Source: an uncultured Lachnospiraceae bacterium (GTDB lineage: Bacteria; Bacillota; Clostridia; Lachnospirales; Lachnospiraceae). From it: a stretch of 62,451 bases of DNA. Positions 34,128-43,700 of this stretch are shown here, in pieces (position 1 is the stretch's first letter; each line of letters opens with the position of its first letter). The notes beneath the pieces were generated by a model that saw only the letters and a list, made by a program, of their open reading frames with translations, did not search any database and had not been told where the DNA came from. The DNA lies in assembly GCA_945949045.1 (NCBI GenBank), contig CAMFDG010000009.1, forward strand, positions 1 to 62,451, in the 5' to 3' direction. A program made the position numbers and the translations under genes.

Positions 34128-34232
34128 AAGAAACAAGGATTGTTAAAACATACATTGATTATACGTCTCTCCCTTTTATGTTAAACACGAATGATACGTG
34201 GACTGATGTTCAAGGTTCCGGAGGTACGCAGA

Positions 34233-35393
34233 ATGAATACACAGATTTATAATATATATTATATTCAGACAAATGTGATCTGCATTTTATTACTGGCATT
34301 TGTTCTGATCGCCTATCTAAAGGAAATGCGGGGGTCGTCGCAAGCCAGATATTATATCGCAGAAATTATCGAAATTATGATCTACTGTCTGTCGGATATG
34401 GTTGCTGCCGTGTGTAAAGGGAATACCTTTCCGGGAGTGCGTCTGGTGCTGAAGACTGCAAATGCGGTCTATGTGGCGTTACCGGGCATTATGGTGGCAA
34501 CCTGGGGGCAGTATATCTTTCTGCACATGAAAAAATACGGTTTTCACAAGAGTGTTTTCGGACGTATTTGCAGGATTCTGGCTTTGGCAGCGGCCGCAGC
34601 CACACTTTCCAGCCCTTTCACACAGTTTGCATTCTATCTCGATGGGAATAACGTTTATCATCGGAATCCGGGAGCCTACCTGGTACCCGTGATCAGCTAT
34701 CTGTATATGATATACGATGCTATAAAGCTCCTGGTGATCAGCCGAAACATTGACTCTCTGGAAGGAAGACGGGAGGCGAAAACACTGGCTGTTTTTGTGG
34801 TGCCGGGGCTTCTCTGTTCCTTTATACAGATGGGCTTTTATGGTTGTACGACCGCCCAGGTGGGATTTACGCTGGGCTTTTTGATCGTTTATCTGATCTG
34901 CCAGCAGAACAAGATTTCCAAGGATGAGCTTACCGGACTGAATAATCGCAGAGAATTTGAGAATCAGTTCGACAACATGGCCAAAAGTGCGAATCATCTA
35001 TTTGTGGCAATGATCGATGCGGATTCCTTTAAGAAAATTAACGATGTATACGGCCACGTGGAGGGGGATAATGCAATCAAGACGATTGCCCTCATTTTAT
35101 CGAGGGCCTGCGTTGCATCCAGAGAAGGGGGGAATTTCTTCCTGGCGCGCTATGGCGGGGATGAGTTCGTCATATTGTCCAAGGATTTTCGGGAGGATGC
35201 AGAGCTGATCCTGACAGATGCAATTGATGCGGAGCTTAGAAAAGTGCACGAGACAAGCACCAGTTCCTATACCTTGAGTCTTAGCATCGGAATCGCCAGT
35301 GGAGAGATCAACGGCAGAAAGGAAGCCCGGGAAATCATGCGGAAGGCAGATCGAATCATGTATCGGACGAAGAGGGCGAAAAAGGGGAGATAG
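34233..35393 (+). CDS. Membrane diguanylate cyclase (GGDEF)
   Basis: A 386-residue protein with about seven membrane helices (residues 1-225) and a C-terminal GGDEF domain that makes cyclic di-GMP from two GTP. Motifs: DELTGLNNRREFENQFDNMA, MIDADSFKKINDVYGHVEGD (metal-binding Asp) and FLARYGGDEFVILSKDF (active loop), then LSLSIGIASGEI. No RxxD inhibitory site is evident. The start at 34233 is set by CGGAGG; an upstream in-frame start at 34191 lacks one. recQ begins five bases after its stop, so the two are co-transcribed. Confidence 0.9.
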   Translation: MNTQIYNIYYIQTNVICILLLAFVLIAYLKEMRGSSQARYYIAEIIEIMIYCLSDMVAAVCKGNTFPGVRLVLKTANAVYVALPGIMVATWGQYIFLHMKKYGFHKSVFGRICRILALAAAAATLSSPFTQFAFYLDGNNVYHRNPGAYLVPVISYLYMIYDAIKLLVISRNIDSLEGRREAKTLAVFVVPGLLCSFIQMGFYGCTTAQVGFTLGFLIVYLICQQNKISKDELTGLNNRREFENQFDNMAKSANHLFVAMIDADSFKKINDVYGHVEGDNAIKTIALILSRACVASREGGNFFLARYGGDEFVILSKDFREDAELILTDAIDAELRKVHETSTSSYTLSLSIGIASGEINGRKEAREIMRKADRIMYRTKRAKKGR

Positions 35394-35397
35394 GTCT

Positions 35398-37275
35398 GTG
35401 AGACAAAAAGAAGAAATTTTAAAAGAGTATTTTGGGTATGATTCCTTCCGGAAGGGGCAGGAATCCATTATAAATGCGATTTTGGAGGGGAGAGATATTC
35501 TGGCAGTGATGCCGACCGGTGCCGGTAAATCGATCTGCTATCAGGTGCCCGCTTTAATGCTTCCAGGCATCACGATTGTAATTTCACCGCTGATCTCGCT
35601 GATGCAGGATCAGGTGAAGGCTTTGAATGAGAATGGAATCCATGCGGCATACATCAATTCTTCCCTGTCGGATTCCCAGATCAGCAGAGCTTTGGAAGCT
35701 GCTGCAAACGGCGGATACAAGATTGTCTATGTGGCTCCGGAGAGGCTGGAAACCCGTGAATTTATGGGGTTCGCCAGCCGGACGGACATCGCTATGGTAA
35801 CCGTGGACGAGGCCCACTGTATTTCCCAGTGGGGACAGGATTTCCGTCCCAGCTATCTGAAAATTATTGATTTTGTGAATAGTTTGAAAAAAAGGCCGAT
35901 CTTAAGTGCATTCACCGCCACGGCAACAGAAGAAGTTAAAAATGATATTGCGTGTATCTTAAGTCTTCGGGATCCCCACGTTGTAGTGACGGGCTTTGAC
36001 CGGGAGAACCTGTATTATCAGGTGGAGAACCTGAAGCATAAGGACGATTTTATCGTTTCCTACATAGAAAAGCATCCACAGGACAGCGGGATCATATACT
36101 GTGCCACAAGGAAAAATGTGGAGGCCTTGCATGAACTGCTGTTTCAGCGTGGAGTTCCGGTGACGAAATACCATGCAGGGCTGGATAACGATGTCAGAAA
36201 GAAGAATCAGGATGATTTTATCTATGACCGGGCACCTGTAATCGTGGCAACCAATGCCTTTGGAATGGGAATTGACAAATCCAATGTCAGGTATGTCATT
36301 CACTATAATATGCCCCAGAGCATGGAAAACTATTATCAGGAGGCAGGCCGCGCAGGCCGGGATGGAGAGCCTTCCACCTGCATTCTGCTTTTTTCGGCGC
36401 AGGATATCATGATCAACAAATTTCTGCTGGAACGCAAGGATTTTTCCGGGGTGGAACCGGAGGATATTGAATTGATCCGGCAGAGAGATGCCAAACGGCT
36501 TCAGGTCATGGAGGGCTACTGCAGGACTACCGGGTGCCTGAGAAATTATATTCTTTCCTATTTCGGTGAGAAGACCGGTGCGCCCTGTGATCACTGCGGC
36601 AACTGTCACCGGGAATACCGCGAGGTGGATATGACTGCCGAAGCGAAAGCGATTATAAACTGCGTGTTTGAAACGAAGGGACGTTACGGCCTTAATATTG
36701 TTCTGGGAATTCTGCTGGGAGCAAAAAGAGCACGTTTAAGGGAAATCAAAGCAGAGACCTACAAAACCTACGGTGCATTGAAGGACAAAAACGAGGCAGA
36801 GCTGCGGCTTCTCATCAGTCAGATGATTCTGGAGGGCTATCTTTACCAGACTGAGGACCGCTACAGTGTGCTGAAGATGGGAAATATTGCGCCTTTGAAG
36901 GATGAGAGTACCCGTGTGATCCTGCGCATGCATGAGGAGAAGGAACCCTCCGGAAAACCGAAATCTGCAAAACGCAAAAGTACAGATGCGCTTACCAGCG
37001 CAGGATACGAGTTATTTGAAAGGCTACGGGCACTACGACTTGCCATTGCAAGGGAGGAGGCTCTGCCGCCTTATATTGTGTTCAGTGATAAGACTTTGAT
37101 CGATATGTGCGTGAAAATGCCATCGGATGAACCGGAAATGCTGGGTGTCAGCGGAGTCGGGGCTGCGAAAATCGGCAAATACGGTCAGCGCTTCTTGGAA
37201 GAGATTGAAGCTTTCAAACTGCAGCATCCGGAGGCTTTGACCAGTATTACAGAAGAAAATAGTGAAGAAATATAG
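35398..37275 (+). CDS. recQ: ATP-dependent DNA helicase RecQ
   Basis: A 625-residue superfamily 2 DNA helicase for recombination and replication-fork repair. Motif I is MPTGAGKSICYQVPAL (about 37-52), motif II VDEAHCISQWGQDFRP with the aromatic loop, motif III SAFTATATEEVKNDI, motif VI YYQEAGRAGRDGEPS. The RecQ-specific zinc-binding region has CDHCGNCHREY (about 399-409), followed by a winged helix. A C-terminal HRDC domain spans about 540-612 (FERLRALRLAIAREEALPPY). The start is GTG at 35398 with GGGGAGA upstream. sfsA starts nine bases after its stop. Confidence 0.94.
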   Translation: MRQKEEILKEYFGYDSFRKGQESIINAILEGRDILAVMPTGAGKSICYQVPALMLPGITIVISPLISLMQDQVKALNENGIHAAYINSSLSDSQISRALEAAANGGYKIVYVAPERLETREFMGFASRTDIAMVTVDEAHCISQWGQDFRPSYLKIIDFVNSLKKRPILSAFTATATEEVKNDIACILSLRDPHVVVTGFDRENLYYQVENLKHKDDFIVSYIEKHPQDSGIIYCATRKNVEALHELLFQRGVPVTKYHAGLDNDVRKKNQDDFIYDRAPVIVATNAFGMGIDKSNVRYVIHYNMPQSMENYYQEAGRAGRDGEPSTCILLFSAQDIMINKFLLERKDFSGVEPEDIELIRQRDAKRLQVMEGYCRTTGCLRNYILSYFGEKTGAPCDHCGNCHREYREVDMTAEAKAIINCVFETKGRYGLNIVLGILLGAKRARLREIKAETYKTYGALKDKNEAELRLLISQMILEGYLYQTEDRYSVLKMGNIAPLKDESTRVILRMHEEKEPSGKPKSAKRKSTDALTSAGYELFERLRALRLAIAREEALPPYIVFSDKTLIDMCVKMPSDEPEMLGVSGVGAAKIGKYGQRFLEEIEAFKLQHPEALTSITEENSEEI

Positions 37276-37284
37276 AGAAGGCAA

Positions 37285-37989
37285 ATGAAGTACGAAGAAA
37301 TCAGTAGTGCGAAATTTATGGACAGACCCAACCGGTTTATCGCCCACGTGGAATTGAATGGGAAAACGGAAACCGTCCATGTAAAGAATACCGGACGTTG
37401 CAAAGAACTTCTGCTTCCCGGCGCGGATGTGATCCTGAGTCATTCCGGGAATCCCTCCAGAAAAACCGATTACGACCTGATTGCCGTCTATAAGGAGAGG
37501 CTTGGCCTTGTGAATATTGACAGTCAGGCACCGAATCAGGTGGTGAAGGAGTGGCTGCAGGGACAGGATTTTACTCTTGTCCGGCCGGAATATCGTTACG
37601 GGGAATCCCGAATCGATTTCTATATGGAAAAAGGAGACAGACGGTATCTGATGGAGGTAAAGGGCTGCACGCTGGAACGTGGGGGAATCGGATATTTCCC
37701 GGATGCTCCCACGGAGCGGGGCGTAAAGCATCTTCACGAGCTGGCGAAGGCTGCAGCGGAGGGGTATCAGGCATATCTCACCTTTGTAATTCAGATGGAG
37801 GGCGTCACCAGGGTACTTCCCAATATCGAAACCCATCCGGCATTCGGAGAGGCGCTGCAGGCGGCACAAGAAGCCGGTGTGAAGGTGGTGTATCTTCCCT
37901 GCCGGGTGGAGGAAGACAGAATCTACGCCAAGGGTGATTTTGCAGCACTGGGACATATAGAGGAAAAACCGGAAGGCTATGTCCCCTGA
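37285..37989 (+). CDS. sfsA: SfsA family DNA/RNA nuclease
   Basis: A 234-residue protein of the SfsA family (sugar fermentation stimulation A). It has an N-terminal OB-like part (RFIAHVELNGKTETVHVKNT then GRCKELLLPGADV) and a PD-(D/E)xK nuclease core with RIDFYMEKGDRRYLMEVKGC (D and E-x-K residues), followed by ERGVKHLHELAKAAAEGYQA. Some homologues bind DNA and one has been described as a nuclease. Length is typical. It is part of a recQ-sfsA-nitroreductase run with short gaps or overlaps. Confidence 0.93.
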   Translation: MKYEEISSAKFMDRPNRFIAHVELNGKTETVHVKNTGRCKELLLPGADVILSHSGNPSRKTDYDLIAVYKERLGLVNIDSQAPNQVVKEWLQGQDFTLVRPEYRYGESRIDFYMEKGDRRYLMEVKGCTLERGGIGYFPDAPTERGVKHLHELAKAAAEGYQAYLTFVIQMEGVTRVLPNIETHPAFGEALQAAQEAGVKVVYLPCRVEEDRIYAKGDFAALGHIEEKPEGYVP

Positions 37990-38026
37990 AATTGTTGCAG
38001 AGAGAAAGAAACAGGAGGAAATGAAA

Positions 38027-38554
38027 ATGGCTGAAACATTAAAAGTATTGGAGACAAGAAGGAGCTGCCGGGCATATAAGCCGGACCTTATCGAGGAGGA
38101 AAAACTGGAGAAAATTATTACGGCGGGAACCTATGCGGCAACAGGCATGGGACGGCAGTCGCCCATCATCATCGCTGTTACGAACAAGGAACTGCGGGAT
38201 AAGCTCTCGGCGATGAACGCAAGGATTATGGGAAAATCCGAGGATTTTGATCCGTTCTACGGGGCACCGGAGCTTCTCATTGTGCTGGCGGATAAGTCTG
38301 CACCAACCTACATTTATGATGGAACCCTGGTCATGGGAAATCTTATGAATGCAGCGGCAGATCTGGGTGTGGACAGCTGCTGGATTCACAGAGCCAAGGA
38401 GGAGTTTGCGTCTGAGGAAGGGAAAGAGATCTTAAGAAGTCTTGGGATTGAGGGGGATTATGAAGGAATCGGGCATCTGGTGCTGGGGTATGCGGCGGAG
38501 CCTGCGAAAGCTGCGGCACCGCGGAAAGAGGATTATGTGTATTATGTGAGGTAG
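38027..38554 (+). CDS. Nitroreductase family protein
   Basis: A 175-residue FMN-dependent oxidoreductase of the nitroreductase family. The N-terminal LKVLETRRSCRAYKPDLIEE carries the FMN-contacting R-R-S-x-R. Further family segments are ATGMGRQSPIIIAVTNK, DGTLVMGNLMNAAADLGVDS and a C-terminal FMN site, GIEGDYEGIGHLVLGYAAEP. It reduces nitro compounds, quinones or enones with NAD(P)H. The start is placed at 38027, eight bases after AGGAGG; ATG 38021 is also possible. Its predecessor sfsA ends 37 bp earlier. Confidence 0.92.
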   Translation: MAETLKVLETRRSCRAYKPDLIEEEKLEKIITAGTYAATGMGRQSPIIIAVTNKELRDKLSAMNARIMGKSEDFDPFYGAPELLIVLADKSAPTYIYDGTLVMGNLMNAAADLGVDSCWIHRAKEEFASEEGKEILRSLGIEGDYEGIGHLVLGYAAEPAKAAAPRKEDYVYYVR

Positions 38555-38568
38555 CTTGATATATGTGA

Positions 38569-38607
38569 GTCAGAAATCTTTCCTGCTTGCAGGATAAGAT
38601 TTCTGAC
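38569..38607. repeat. Solo hairpin also found at the edge of family D copy 2
   Basis: GTCAGAAATCTT and AAGATTTCTGAC enclose TCCTGCTTGCAGGAT, a 39 bp perfect double-stem hairpin. At 16664-16702 the same design occurs with altered but still pairing arms (GTCAGAACTCGT... / GAGCTCTGAC). No T-tract follows, so it is a repeat rather than a plain terminator, although it lies after the nitroreductase gene. Confidence 0.65.
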
Positions 38608-38684
38608 TGAAATCAATACTGGGGAAAACACTTGGCACTTTTGATTCCGCATATGTCAGCAAACAGTTCCTCATATCAATTGCT

Positions 38685-39614
38685 TCACGACTGGTAGATT
38701 TGGTTGATGGCATTTTTCAGGTCCCGGTATTTATTCTTTAATTCTTCGTTTGATTTCCGGGTATGCTCATAAATATCAAGTACGACTTTTGAAATTGTCA
38801 TATCATGATCAGCCACTTCTCCGTAATCAACCAGTTTGATGAGTACCTTCATGATATTTACACAGCCTTCTTCTGCATCACTAAGACGCACAGATCCCAT
38901 ATATTCCATATCTTCAGCAATCATCAGTGCAAGCCGGTGGGACATATTATCAAATATTCTTTTTCTGGCCTTGCCCGGTAGTGCTTTCATGGCAATTTCA
39001 ATATCGTTATTAGAAGTTTCACGCAGCAGTCGCTGCATATCCTCATCGGAAAGTGTAATCAGTGATAGAGCAGTCTGGTTGATAATAGAATGATCGTTTT
39101 CATCAATCTCCTTCCCGTCCTCGCAGAGTGCCTGAATATTATCCGGTTTTTCTGTTTCGGAAAGTGTCCTTGATGTATTGCGATCCTTCATTTCAAGCTT
39201 TCCCAAAATGCTCATAGGGAGCATGGACTGCATGTACACATCAATCACATATGGGTTTTTCCCGGACTGAATCATCATGGCCGCCTGATAATACATCATA
39301 CACATGAGTCCGTCATAGGCCGGCAGATGCATAGCCAGACATCTGTTCTTACCGATTTCCGCTATCAGCAGAGGGTCTGTTCCATCAACCATCAGCATCA
39401 ATAGAAAATAGAAATATGCTTGTGTATTATCACTTCGATCAAGAGTATCACATTCCTCCTCCAGAGCAAGGAGTCCTTCTTTTCGTGCCACATGCTGAAA
39501 ACGCGTAATGATCTCATATGCCTTTATCACGGCTTCTTCCTTTTCAGAATCCGGCATATTAGAACGAATTTCATCATAGATTCGTTTCAACTCATCATAA
39601 ATAATGGTATCCAT
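38685..39614 (-). CDS. MotA-like/FliG C-terminal-like chimeric protein
   Basis: A 309-residue cytoplasmic protein joining two flagellar-motor-like modules without membrane helices. Residues about 30-125 resemble the cytoplasmic part of MotA (FQHVARKEGLLALEEECDTL, then MLMVDGTDPLLIAEIG). Residues about 180-285 resemble the FliG C-terminal domain (TLSDEDMQRLLRETSNNDIE, IAMKALPGKARKRIFDNMSH, MEYMGSVRLSDAEEGCVNIM). No other flagellar gene is in the window. It could be a motor-switch accessory or a derived non-motility adaptor. CTTAAGGAGG precedes the start at 39614. The identification is from pattern resemblance only. Confidence 0.65.
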   Translation of the reverse strand: MDTIIYDELKRIYDEIRSNMPDSEKEEAVIKAYEIITRFQHVARKEGLLALEEECDTLDRSDNTQAYFYFLLMLMVDGTDPLLIAEIGKNRCLAMHLPAYDGLMCMMYYQAAMMIQSGKNPYVIDVYMQSMLPMSILGKLEMKDRNTSRTLSETEKPDNIQALCEDGKEIDENDHSIINQTALSLITLSDEDMQRLLRETSNNDIEIAMKALPGKARKRIFDNMSHRLALMIAEDMEYMGSVRLSDAEEGCVNIMKVLIKLVDYGEVADHDMTISKVVLDIYEHTRKSNEELKNKYRDLKNAINQIYQS

Positions 39615-39882
39615 ATATTAGTCCTCCTTAACTTCTCGAATATAGTGTCTGTCAGCTTTTACACATAAATGGTCTGTCTCATAAATCACACTCGGCTGTG
39701 ATATACAATTTTCAGGGCTCGATAGTTTCTTTAAGTATATATTATCATAAAGAGTGTAAACAATGAAATAAACCTATGGTACAAAATTCATAGGTAAAAA
39801 TTCATAGGTGGTACAATTTCATCCTGAGGAGCAACCGATTTCAATACCGGTAATCCATCTCTTCCCTGTTTTCTACATTTTA

Positions 39883-40170
39883 GATTATTTTCTGCGAGAC
39901 AGATTAGCAGAAGTAATCTTTTTCAGAATCCTTCGTCACCGTTTAGATTACTTTCCTCAACTTGCAAAGTGCAAAAATAATCTTTTTTGTACATTCTCCT
40001 CAGAGTTTGGATTACTTTCTCCGATATCAAGTTGCAGAAGTAATCTTTTTCGTACATTTCCTTCACAAATTAGATTACTTTCTCTGACATCAAGTCGCAG
40101 AAGTAATCTTTTTCATATATTCCCTTTACAATTTGGATTACTTTCTCCAGCTTCGATGCGCAAAAGTACG
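39883..40170. repeat. Hairpin array C (family C, 63 bp period)
   Basis: Five units start with GATTA at 39883, 39946, 40010, 40073 and 40136 (spacing 63, 64, 63, 63 bp). Units 3 and 4 are the cleanest: GATTACTTTCTC(C/T)GA then CAAGT(T/C)GCAGAAGTAATC, arms GATTACTT/AAGTAATC, followed by TTTTTC and a spacer of about 25 bp (CGTACATTTCCTTCACAAAT type). The first and last are decayed. The flanking 39615-39882 region holds a short direct repeat TTCATAGGT (39788, 39802) and otherwise nothing I recognise. Confidence 0.9.
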
Positions 40171-40205
40171 ATTGGATTGGATGTTATTTCCGCTAAAGCA
40201 CAGCG

Positions 40206-40430
40206 CTAAATCATCATGTTCCTTAACGCATCAACGAAAGGAGAAAAATCTCCTTCCGGCATTAGCCCTCTGAGCATTTCGGTGCTGACATCTCTTGTGA
40301 ATTCATCATTAAAATAAAGCAATAGTTCATAAGAAGAAGGAAACATTTTTTGCACATAACAAAAGAGTAGGTAATTGCGATATGGTAATAAGCGGTTTAT
40401 AATATTATAATATAAAAAAGCGTAAAGCAC
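40206..40430 (-). CDS. Hypothetical protein or fragment
   Basis: An open stretch ending FNDEFTRDVSTEMLRGLMPE then GDFSPFVDALRNMMI. The end has the look of the C-terminal tail of Rpn/PD-(D/E)xK transposase-like proteins, but this is weak. The in-frame start at 40430 has no ribosome site and the N-terminal part is A/T-rich with many Tyr, Leu and Asn; the ATG near 40346 (FPSSYELLLY) is another candidate. It lies between array C and the helicase gene and may be a remnant. Confidence 0.3.
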   Translation of the reverse strand: MLYAFLYYNIINRLLPYRNYLLFCYVQKMFPSSYELLLYFNDEFTRDVSTEMLRGLMPEGDFSPFVDALRNMMI

Positions 40431-40513
40431 TTTTCGAGAATAGATTGTGTCAAGTCAGCTCAATGATGAGGGTATACCGTGAAAGGGCTGATGTCTAAAG
40501 GGAGAATCGGTAC

Positions 40514-43501
40514 ATGAAAGAGAATAAATTACAGGAAATAAGAGCAGGCTTTGAAACAGCATATATCAATGGTAACGTGGCTTCAAATCTGGTGTTTCAG
40601 CCGGGTTTCGTATCAAATAATCCTCATGAAGGAAAGAAAGTGCTTTCTTCCATTGAGGATGAGCTGTTGCGGTGCGACAAGTTCCAGATCAGTGTTGCTT
40701 TTATCACCATGGGCGGGATCACACCGCTGTTGCAGACCTTAAAGGAGTTGGAACATAAGGGGATTCCTGGAGAAATTCTTACAACAAATTATCTGGATTT
40801 CAGTGAACCGATGGCGCTGGAGAAGTTGCACGAGCTTAAGAACATTACACTCAAAATGTATGATGTGAATGCGGCCGAAAACGATTTTCATACCAAGGGA
40901 TACATATTCAAAAAAGAGGAAGTTTACCGGATTATTCTTGGCAGCTCCAATATGACAGGAAAGGCGCTCACAAGCAATGTGGAGTGGAATACCCGGATTA
41001 TCTCTACAGAAGAGGGAGAGGTTGCCCGGCAGATTGTAGAGGAATTTACAGAACTCTGGAATTCGGAGTATGCTTTATCGTTTGATCGCTTTTTTGAGGT
41101 TTACAAGGAACGATACAACATTATCAAGCATCAGAGGGAGATTGCGAAAAGGGAGGAAATTCCGTCTTTTGAGCGCTATACGTTAAAGCCGAATTCGATG
41201 CAGGAGGAGTTTATTGCCAACCTTCGCAAAATTATGGAAGCTGGGGAAAATCGTGCTCTGTTAATTAGTGCGACGGGTACCGGCAAGACATACGCCTCAG
41301 CCTTTGCTATGCGCGAGCTGGGCTTTAGGAGAGTCCTTTTTCTGGTGCACAGAGCCCAGCTGGCGAGACAGACGAAGAAGTCCTTCGAAAAGGTTTTCGG
41401 CAGTCAGGTTTCTTTCGGTTTCGTTGGCGGCGGATATTACGAATATGATAAGGATTATGTATTTGCAACGGTGCAGACACTGAATCGGGATGAGCATCTG
41501 TTCCAATATAAACCGGAAGAATTTGATTGCATTATCCTTGATGAAGCTCACCACAGCACCGCAGAAACCTATCAGAAGGTCATGAATTACTTTAAGCCGA
41601 AGCTTTTCCTCGGCATGACTGCGACGCCGGACAAGCGGGATGACAGCGAAGAAGGGAAAAACGTCTACGAGCTGTTTCACTATCAGGTAGCGCATGAGAT
41701 CCGGTTGCAGCAGGCCATGCAGGACAACCTGCTCTGTCCCTTCCATTACTTTGGAATCAGCGATATTTACAGCCTGGACGATAAGCAGTTGAAGTCCAGA
41801 AAGCTAGAGGAGAGAGACTTTAACCTGCTGACCGGGGATGAACGAGTGCGGCATATCATGGAACAATCCCAATATTATGGGTACAGCGGAACTCGTGTGA
41901 AGGGATTGATCTTCTGCAGCAGAATCGATGAGTCCATTGCGCTTTCACGTAAATTCAATGAGCAGGGACTTCGAACCATTGCTCTGAATGGAAGTTCTTC
42001 GGAGGAAGAACGTGAGGAGGCCTTTGAGCGGCTGGCTATGGAGGAAGAGGATGCAGGCGAGCTGGAGCCGCTGGATTACATTTTTTCTGTGGATATTTTG
42101 AATGAGGGCGTGGATATTGTTGAAGTGAACCAGGTCATCATGCTTCGGCCGACCCAGTCACCAATTGTGTTTATCCAGCAGCTGGGAAGAGGACTTAGAA
42201 AAGCCGAGGGGAAAGAATACGTTGTGATTCTTGACTTCATCGGAAATTATACGAATAACTTTATGATTCCGGTGGCGTTGTCCGGCGACCGCACCTATAA
42301 TGCAGACGTGATTCGGAAATATGTCATCAGCGGAAACAGTACGATACCGGGTGCATCTACGGTTCATTTTGATGAAATTGCCAAGGATCGGATTTTCAAA
42401 TCCATTGATAAAATTAAGGGGATGAAGACACTGATCCGGGAGAGTTATGTTTCCCTGAAAAACCGTCTGGGACGGGTGCCGTACCTGATTGATTTTTACC
42501 GGAACGGGGAAATGGATCCACTGGTCATCATGAAAGAATACAAGACCTATTATGCTTTTCTGGAGGCGATGGAAAAGTCGTCTTATCAAAATCCCTTAAG
42601 CGATCAGGAAAAGCTGACGCTGGAATATTTGTCCAAGACGGTGCTAAGCGGTGTGCGGCCGGATGAACTGGAAATCTTAAAGCATCTGCTGACCAATGAT
42701 ACCATTGATACGGAGCAGTTTTCGAGGGAATATCGGGAGAAATATGGTTATGCCATGGAAACCTCGCAGATGGAAGAGGCGGTGAAGGTACTTCAGGGAC
42801 ACTTTGTCAGCAAGGATGAAGAATATCAGAAATTCCGTGAGATTGACATCTTATCCTATGATGAGAATCGGACTATTCGGCGGATGAAAAGCTATGCAGA
42901 CAGGCTTTCCCACGGAGAATTCTACCGGCAGGTGAAGGATATCATTTCTGTTGGCATTGCCCGCTATGAGGATAAGTTTGAAAAAGGGAAGGCAGAAGAA
43001 AGTCCCTTTGTATTATATGAAAAATATTCCCGAAGGAATGTCAGTCTTCTTATGAACTGTGGCAAGGACCTGTCCTCTATCATGTTTGGAATGAAGCGGA
43101 TTCGGGATGATGTCTTTCTATTTATCACTTACCATAAGGAGGAGAGCAGAGATGAAAAGAATTATGTCGACGGCAAGCCGGATTATGCGGATGCCTTCGA
43201 GGACAACATGACCTTCAAATGGGATTCCAAGATTGGCATGGATAAGGACAGTACCTACATGATCGACGTAATCACGGCAAGCCGCAAACACCTTCTGGTA
43301 AAGAAAAGTGATGCGGAAAGCAATTTTTACTATATGGGACAGTTTGATATTGTAGAAGCGAAAAATGCCACCAAGGAAGATAACAAAGGCAGGATGCAGC
43401 CCATCACGAAGGTGACGATGCGGATGCATCATCCGGTGCGGGAGGATCTGCTTAAGTATTTGCAGAGTGATATTGTGCGAAGCGGGGATGAAGGGGTCTA
43501 G
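40514..43501 (+). CDS. PLD-nuclease/DEAD-like helicase with DUF3427
   Basis: A 995-residue multidomain protein. Residues about 40-195 form a phospholipase-D-like nuclease domain with NDFHTKGYIFKKEE and GSSNMTGKALTSN (H-x-K and downstream N/S). A superfamily 2 helicase follows: Walker A LLISATGTGKTYASAFAMRE, DEAH in CIILDEAHHSTAE, motif III FLGMTATPDKRDD, motif VI FIQQLGRGLRKAEGK. The C-terminus (from about 700) is DUF3427. This architecture is found in bacterial defence or repair islands, and a MutT-like NUDIX often accompanies it, as at 44066. It probably acts on nucleic acid ends; the target is unknown. The start at 40514 has weak GGGAGAATCGG. Confidence 0.92.
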   Translation: MKENKLQEIRAGFETAYINGNVASNLVFQPGFVSNNPHEGKKVLSSIEDELLRCDKFQISVAFITMGGITPLLQTLKELEHKGIPGEILTTNYLDFSEPMALEKLHELKNITLKMYDVNAAENDFHTKGYIFKKEEVYRIILGSSNMTGKALTSNVEWNTRIISTEEGEVARQIVEEFTELWNSEYALSFDRFFEVYKERYNIIKHQREIAKREEIPSFERYTLKPNSMQEEFIANLRKIMEAGENRALLISATGTGKTYASAFAMRELGFRRVLFLVHRAQLARQTKKSFEKVFGSQVSFGFVGGGYYEYDKDYVFATVQTLNRDEHLFQYKPEEFDCIILDEAHHSTAETYQKVMNYFKPKLFLGMTATPDKRDDSEEGKNVYELFHYQVAHEIRLQQAMQDNLLCPFHYFGISDIYSLDDKQLKSRKLEERDFNLLTGDERVRHIMEQSQYYGYSGTRVKGLIFCSRIDESIALSRKFNEQGLRTIALNGSSSEEEREEAFERLAMEEEDAGELEPLDYIFSVDILNEGVDIVEVNQVIMLRPTQSPIVFIQQLGRGLRKAEGKEYVVILDFIGNYTNNFMIPVALSGDRTYNADVIRKYVISGNSTIPGASTVHFDEIAKDRIFKSIDKIKGMKTLIRESYVSLKNRLGRVPYLIDFYRNGEMDPLVIMKEYKTYYAFLEAMEKSSYQNPLSDQEKLTLEYLSKTVLSGVRPDELEILKHLLTNDTIDTEQFSREYREKYGYAMETSQMEEAVKVLQGHFVSKDEEYQKFREIDILSYDENRTIRRMKSYADRLSHGEFYRQVKDIISVGIARYEDKFEKGKAEESPFVLYEKYSRRNVSLLMNCGKDLSSIMFGMKRIRDDVFLFITYHKEESRDEKNYVDGKPDYADAFEDNMTFKWDSKIGMDKDSTYMIDVITASRKHLLVKKSDAESNFYYMGQFDIVEAKNATKEDNKGRMQPITKVTMRMHHPVREDLLKYLQSDIVRSGDEGV

Positions 43502-43544
43502 TGAAAGAGATGTGAATATTGAGTGAAAAAGAGGTAAATTTCTA

Positions 43545-43700
43545 ATGAATAAAAAAAGATTTGCTATTATAGCCAACATTGTTTTATTAGTATGGTATTC
43601 CCTTTCTATGTTTGGACTTAAACTAGGGAATAAATATCTTGTTGAAGAGTATCATCAGAAAATGTGGAAAGAAGCTGGAGAATCTGGAAATGCTGCTTGA
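43545..43700 (+). pseudogene. Truncated membrane-protein start
   Basis: ATG 43545 after AAAGAGG starts NKKRFAIIANIVLLVWYSLS, MFGLKLGNKYLVEE, a typical first helix of a small membrane protein. Then the frame crosses into antisense-like or foreign sequence (YHQKMWKEAGESGNAA) and stops. The same bases in another frame are the start of the SWIM fragment. The junction near 43645 therefore joins two broken genes. Confidence 0.55.
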
